From NCBI GenBank assembly GCA_016234425.1, contig JACRCA010000252.1:1-5605 (forward strand): 5,605 nt of DNA. The letters run 5' to 3'. Made by a program: the position numbers and the translations under genes. Under the pieces are notes generated by a model. That model searched no databases. It saw nothing but the letters and a program-made list of their open reading frames with translations, and was not told where the DNA came from. Each line of letters begins with the position of its first letter. Within the stretch, counting starts at the first letter, position 1. This document shows positions 5,268-5,605 of this stretch, piece after piece. This stretch comes from Deltaproteobacteria bacterium. GTDB taxonomy: Bacteria; Desulfobacterota; SM23-61.

Positions 5268-5605
5268 TTATGAGAGAAGAGGATAAACGACTTCTGCAGC
5301 TCGCCTCCCAGAAAGGAGCATGGCTCCAAAAGTCGGCCCCATGCGGGGGAGACCGTAACAAGTGGTAACCGCCATTCCCGTAACCACGAGGCCAGGATGG
5401 ATTTCTCCAGTGTGCTCGACAACCAGATCTTCGGACCTTTCCACCCACATGGCCCCGAAGCCTTGGGTCTTAAAAAGCCCTCTCTCCTCGAGCTTCCGGG
5501 CGACTACGGCGTCATGGCCAGTGGCATCGATGACTACTTTCGCTTCCAAGGCCACTGGGTCGACGCAAGTGATCTCCCGGGGCATGGCGCTCACTGGCGT
5601 CCAAT
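5268..5605 (-). CDS. thi4: Thi4-type thiazole synthase (ADP-thiazole synthase), 3' part
   Basis: The last 111 residues of a Thi4 enzyme of about 260 residues; the start lies beyond the right edge. Thi4 makes the ADP-thiazole precursor of thiamine from NAD+, glycine and a sulfur source, using Fe(II). Recognisable segments are KVVIDATGHDAVV, the PGLVVTGMAV segment and GLPRMGPTFGAMLLSG near the C-terminus, which hold the dinucleotide-binding fold. The segment TCVDP, with Cys encoded at 5567-5565, aligns with the SCMDP segment of yeast Thi4, whose Cys205 donates its sulfur; methanogen-type enzymes that use free sulfide have His there (HVDP). This copy therefore appears to be a Cys-type, possibly single-turnover enzyme. 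An in-frame GTG at 5594 is internal: the reading frame stays open to the edge with residues W-T-P that fit the family. It is the upstream gene of an operon with the archaemetzincin-like gene. Confidence 0.9.
   Translation of the reverse strand, partial: WTPVSAMPREITCVDPVALEAKVVIDATGHDAVVARKLEERGLFKTQGFGAMWVERSEDLVVEHTGEIHPGLVVTGMAVTTCYGLPRMGPTFGAMLLSGRRAAEVVYPLLS

Noticed and set aside
5266..5448. N-terminal extension of the archaemetzincin-like gene to ATG 5448
   Set aside because: The extra 61 residues would overlap the conserved C-terminus of Thi4 in another frame and look like out-of-frame Thi4 sequence.

Overview
The window looks like chromosomal DNA from an anaerobic bacterium, most likely a Desulfobacterota (delta-proteobacterial, Syntrophobacterales-like) lineage or a relative. 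This rests on gene content and is an inference: an oxygen-sensitive double-cubane-cluster reductase of the 2-hydroxyacyl-CoA dehydratase family, a LysR regulator of the type common in these anaerobes, a prokaryotic Thi4 thiazole synthase, moderate GC and strong GGAGG-type ribosome binding sites. I see no insertion sequence, phage gene, CRISPR array, tRNA or rRNA.

Layout. (1) 1-724, minus strand: the first 241 residues of a double-cubane-cluster reductase that runs off the left edge. (2) 725-837: a 113-bp AT-rich divergent promoter region with an 8-bp-arm inverted repeat and three CGAT/ATCG half-sites spaced 11 bp apart. (3) 838-1740, plus strand: a LysR-type regulator, probably controlling the divergent reductase. 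(4) 1741-1923: a gap holding a strong intrinsic terminator followed at once by a compact promoter. (5) 1924-2940, plus: a cation diffusion facilitator (Zn-type exporter) with His-rich tails at both ends. (6) 3006-4328, plus: a CNNM/CorC-type transporter (DUF21, two CBS domains, CorC_HlyC). (7) 4329-4446: a convergent gap in which I see no convincing terminator. (8) 4447-5265, minus: a 272-residue protein that looks like a relative of archaemetzincins, with the Cys-rich zinc motif kept but the HExxH catalytic motif lost. (9) 5268-5605, minus: the last 111 residues of a Thi4 thiazole synthase, cut by the right edge.

Three functional blocks result. The left block is a regulator plus anaerobic reductase pair. 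The middle block is two co-directional metal-ion transporters, probably cotranscribed. The right block is a thiamine-precursor gene followed 2 nt later by the archaemetzincin-like gene, which must be cotranscribed with it. The most interesting points are in the right block: Thi4 carries a cysteine where many sulfide-using prokaryotic Thi4 enzymes have histidine, so it may be a self-sacrificing enzyme, and the tightly linked downstream protein looks like a metalloprotease whose active site has been lost.
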